NCBI GenBank assembly: GCA_041582695.1
Contig: JBFIBB010000172.1
Span: 1 to 7,640, forward strand
Length of the DNA stretch: 7,640 nucleotides
From: JAWKWH01 sp041582695
GTDB taxonomy: Bacteria; Pseudomonadota; Alphaproteobacteria; Rhizobiales; Rhizobiaceae
Reading direction: 5' to 3'
Shown here: piece by piece, positions 6,617-7,640 of the stretch
Layout: each line of letters begins with the position of its first letter
How positions within the stretch are numbered: the first letter of the stretch is position 1
Notes under the pieces: generated by a model
Databases searched by the model: none
The model's input: only the letters and a program-made list of their open reading frames with translations
What the model was told of the DNA's origin: nothing
Position numbers and translations under genes: made by a program

Positions 6617-6643
6617 TGACCCCCGGCAATTTGTCGGGGGTCA
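6617..6643 (+). terminator. Hairpin after sodB, probable terminator
   Basis: TGACCCCCG (6617-6625) pairs perfectly with CGGGGGTCA (6635-6643), nine pairs; one G-U and one C-G pair can extend it to leave a five-base AATTT loop. It begins 25 bases after the sodB stop, where a terminator is expected. No T-run follows, so either it acts together with Rho or it protects the 3' end of the mRNA. Confidence 0.55.
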
Positions 6644-6768
6644 TGGTGTCGGTGCAGGTAAAGTACCGGTTTCACAATTATTTGAGCGCAGTGTCGGGAC
6701 AACTTTTCCGTGTTAGACGTTTGTTCCCGTGGGGCATATTTCAAACCAACCGCTCCGGAGGAACACGA

Positions 6769-7233
6769 ATGAAGAAATCTGTACTGACACTTTCCGTATT
6801 GGCAATGTCCGCGACAGCGGTTTTTGCCGGCGCGCACCTTGCTGGTGAAAAGGAAATCGCGGCGCGGCAGGCGATCATGTGGGCCAACAATGACGCTGGA
6901 GCCGTTGCGGGATCGATTTTGAAAGGTGATCTCGATTTTAATCCGCTCGTGGCCCGCGCCGCCTTGAAGACCATGCGGGCTGGCGCCCACACGATGGAAT
7001 ATTTCTTTCCGGAGGGGAGCGTTGGAGACAAGACCAATGCCTCACCCAAAATTTGGGAAGATCCTGATGGATTTGAAGCGGCAGTAACAAAATTCAAGGA
7101 AACTGCCGATGCAGCCGTAATGGCGGCGGGACGGGATGGTCCGGCCGATCTGGAAGCTTTCAAGGCAGTCGTTTTGCCGGTTTTCGGCTCATGCAACGAT
7201 TGTCACGAGACTTATCGGCTTAGAAAGCAATAA
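6769..7233 (+). CDS. Cytochrome c' / c-556 family protein, secreted
   Basis: A 154-residue periplasmic haem protein of the four-helix cytochrome c' group. Residues 1-20 form a Sec signal peptide (MKKS, hydrophobic core, VFA before G21). The single haem site CNDCH (C142, C145, H146) lies at the C-terminus, as in all c' proteins and opposite to class I cytochromes c. The first mature helix reads EIAARQAIMWAN; M37 sits where the low-spin c-556 members have their axial methionine, so this is more likely a six-coordinate electron carrier than a gas-binding five-coordinate c' (inference). GGAGG seven bases before the ATG at 6769 fixes the start; the frame is open back to 6616 without ribosome site. 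Its codons look somewhat more AT-rich than those of its neighbours. The next gene, another cytochrome, starts nine bases after the stop, so the two are probably co-transcribed and may form a periplasmic electron-transfer pair. Confidence 0.93.
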   Translation: MKKSVLTLSVLAMSATAVFAGAHLAGEKEIAARQAIMWANNDAGAVAGSILKGDLDFNPLVARAALKTMRAGAHTMEYFFPEGSVGDKTNASPKIWEDPDGFEAAVTKFKETADAAVMAAGRDGPADLEAFKAVVLPVFGSCNDCHETYRLRKQ

Positions 7234-7242
7234 CCGCTTTTC

Positions 7243-7640
7243 ATGATCAGAAAGCTCGCCCTCATCGCCGCAGTTTTGGCCGTCGCGGGCGGGCTTTCCT
7301 TTTGGTGGCTGACCGCGCCTGTGCGATTGACAGCTGCGGAAATAGCGGCGTTTCCCGCTGGCGATGCGGCCGCCGGCCTCAGGATATTCAACGCCGGCGG
7401 CTGTGCTTCTTGTCATGCGTTGCCGAAATCCAAGGGTGACGAACGTTTCGATCTGCCCGGCGGCCTGGAACTGAAAACGCCTTTCGGCACCTTTGTTGCG
7501 CCCAATATCTCCCAGCACTCCCAGGACGGCATCGGCGCATGGCCGCTCGCCGATTTCGCCAATGCGATGCTGAAAGGCGTCTCCAGGGACAACGAACATT
7601 TCTATCCGGCGTTTCCCTATGCTTCCTACGCGCGAATGCA
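7243..7640 (+). CDS. c-type cytochrome with N-terminal membrane segment, 5' part; cut by window edge
   Basis: The first 132 residues of a cytochrome c of the kind found as the haem subunit of membrane-bound dehydrogenases (alcohol and aldehyde dehydrogenase subunit II and related multi-haem carriers). Residues 5-24 are hydrophobic (LALIAAVLAVAGGLSFWWL) after a short RK start, forming a signal anchor or uncleaved signal. One haem site CASCH is at 54-58. Then follow GTFVAPNIS, GIGAWPLADFANAMLKG and HFYPAFPYASYARM, a block highly typical of that family; the methionine at 132 may be the sixth haem ligand. The frame is open to the right edge, and relatives usually carry a second CxxCH further on, so the protein is probably dihaem, but this cannot be seen. 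No clear Shine-Dalgarno precedes the ATG; translation may depend on the upstream cytochrome gene, whose stop is nine bases away. The electron donor or acceptor is not in the window. Confidence 0.88.
   Translation, partial: MIRKLALIAAVLAVAGGLSFWWLTAPVRLTAAEIAAFPAGDAAAGLRIFNAGGCASCHALPKSKGDERFDLPGGLELKTPFGTFVAPNISQHSQDGIGAWPLADFANAMLKGVSRDNEHFYPAFPYASYARM

Noticed and set aside
6616..6768. N-terminal extension of the cytochrome c' gene
   Set aside because: It would bury the signal peptide and overlaps the sodB terminator hairpin; GGAGG supports 6769.
1..7640. CRISPR array, tRNA, insertion sequence, prophage or toxin-antitoxin genes
   Set aside because: No spaced direct repeats, cloverleaf, terminal inverted repeats or transposase-like products were seen on either strand.

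Overview
The window looks like ordinary chromosomal DNA from a GC-rich alphaproteobacterium. It is most likely a member of the Hyphomicrobiales, of the Mesorhizobium/Phyllobacteriaceae kind; this is inferred from protein character and codon use, not from a search. Genes are tightly packed, most starts have a clear Shine-Dalgarno sequence, and nothing resembles a phage, insertion sequence, CRISPR array, tRNA or rRNA.

Layout. (1) Positions 1-2248, minus strand: the two subunits of methylmalonyl-CoA mutase, small subunit (mutA) first and large subunit (mutB, cut by the left edge) second, joined by a 4-base ATGA overlap. They convert methylmalonyl-CoA to succinyl-CoA, the last step of propionyl-CoA use. 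(2) 2249-2575: a 327-base divergent gap. (3) 2576-4192, plus: a HerA/FtsK-like P-loop ATPase of the DUF853 (YjgR) family with a long, very charged tail. (4) 4288-4944, minus: a type II haloacid dehalogenase (HAD superfamily), convergent with the ATPase. (5) 5038-5904, plus: a class IV (branched-chain type) aminotransferase, divergent from the dehalogenase across a 93-base gap that carries an 8-bp inverted repeat. (6) 5993-6592, plus: a superoxide dismutase of the Fe type, followed by a strong hairpin. (7) 6769-7233 and 7243-7640, plus: a periplasmic cytochrome c'/c-556 and, 9 bases later, the start of a second c-type cytochrome with an N-terminal membrane segment, cut by the right edge.

How they fit together. 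The mutase pair and the cytochrome pair are each likely operons. The other genes are single-function housekeeping or metabolic genes whose order shows no shared pathway. A link from branched-chain amino acid transamination (valine and isoleucine feed propionyl-CoA) to methylmalonyl-CoA mutase is possible in metabolism, but the genes lie on opposite strands and are far apart. I found no convincing new system. The points most worth a second look are the small mutase subunit without a C-terminal B12-type domain, the acidic and arginine/serine-rich tail of the DUF853 ATPase, the inverted repeat between the dehalogenase and aminotransferase genes, and the two-cytochrome pair of unknown electron partner.
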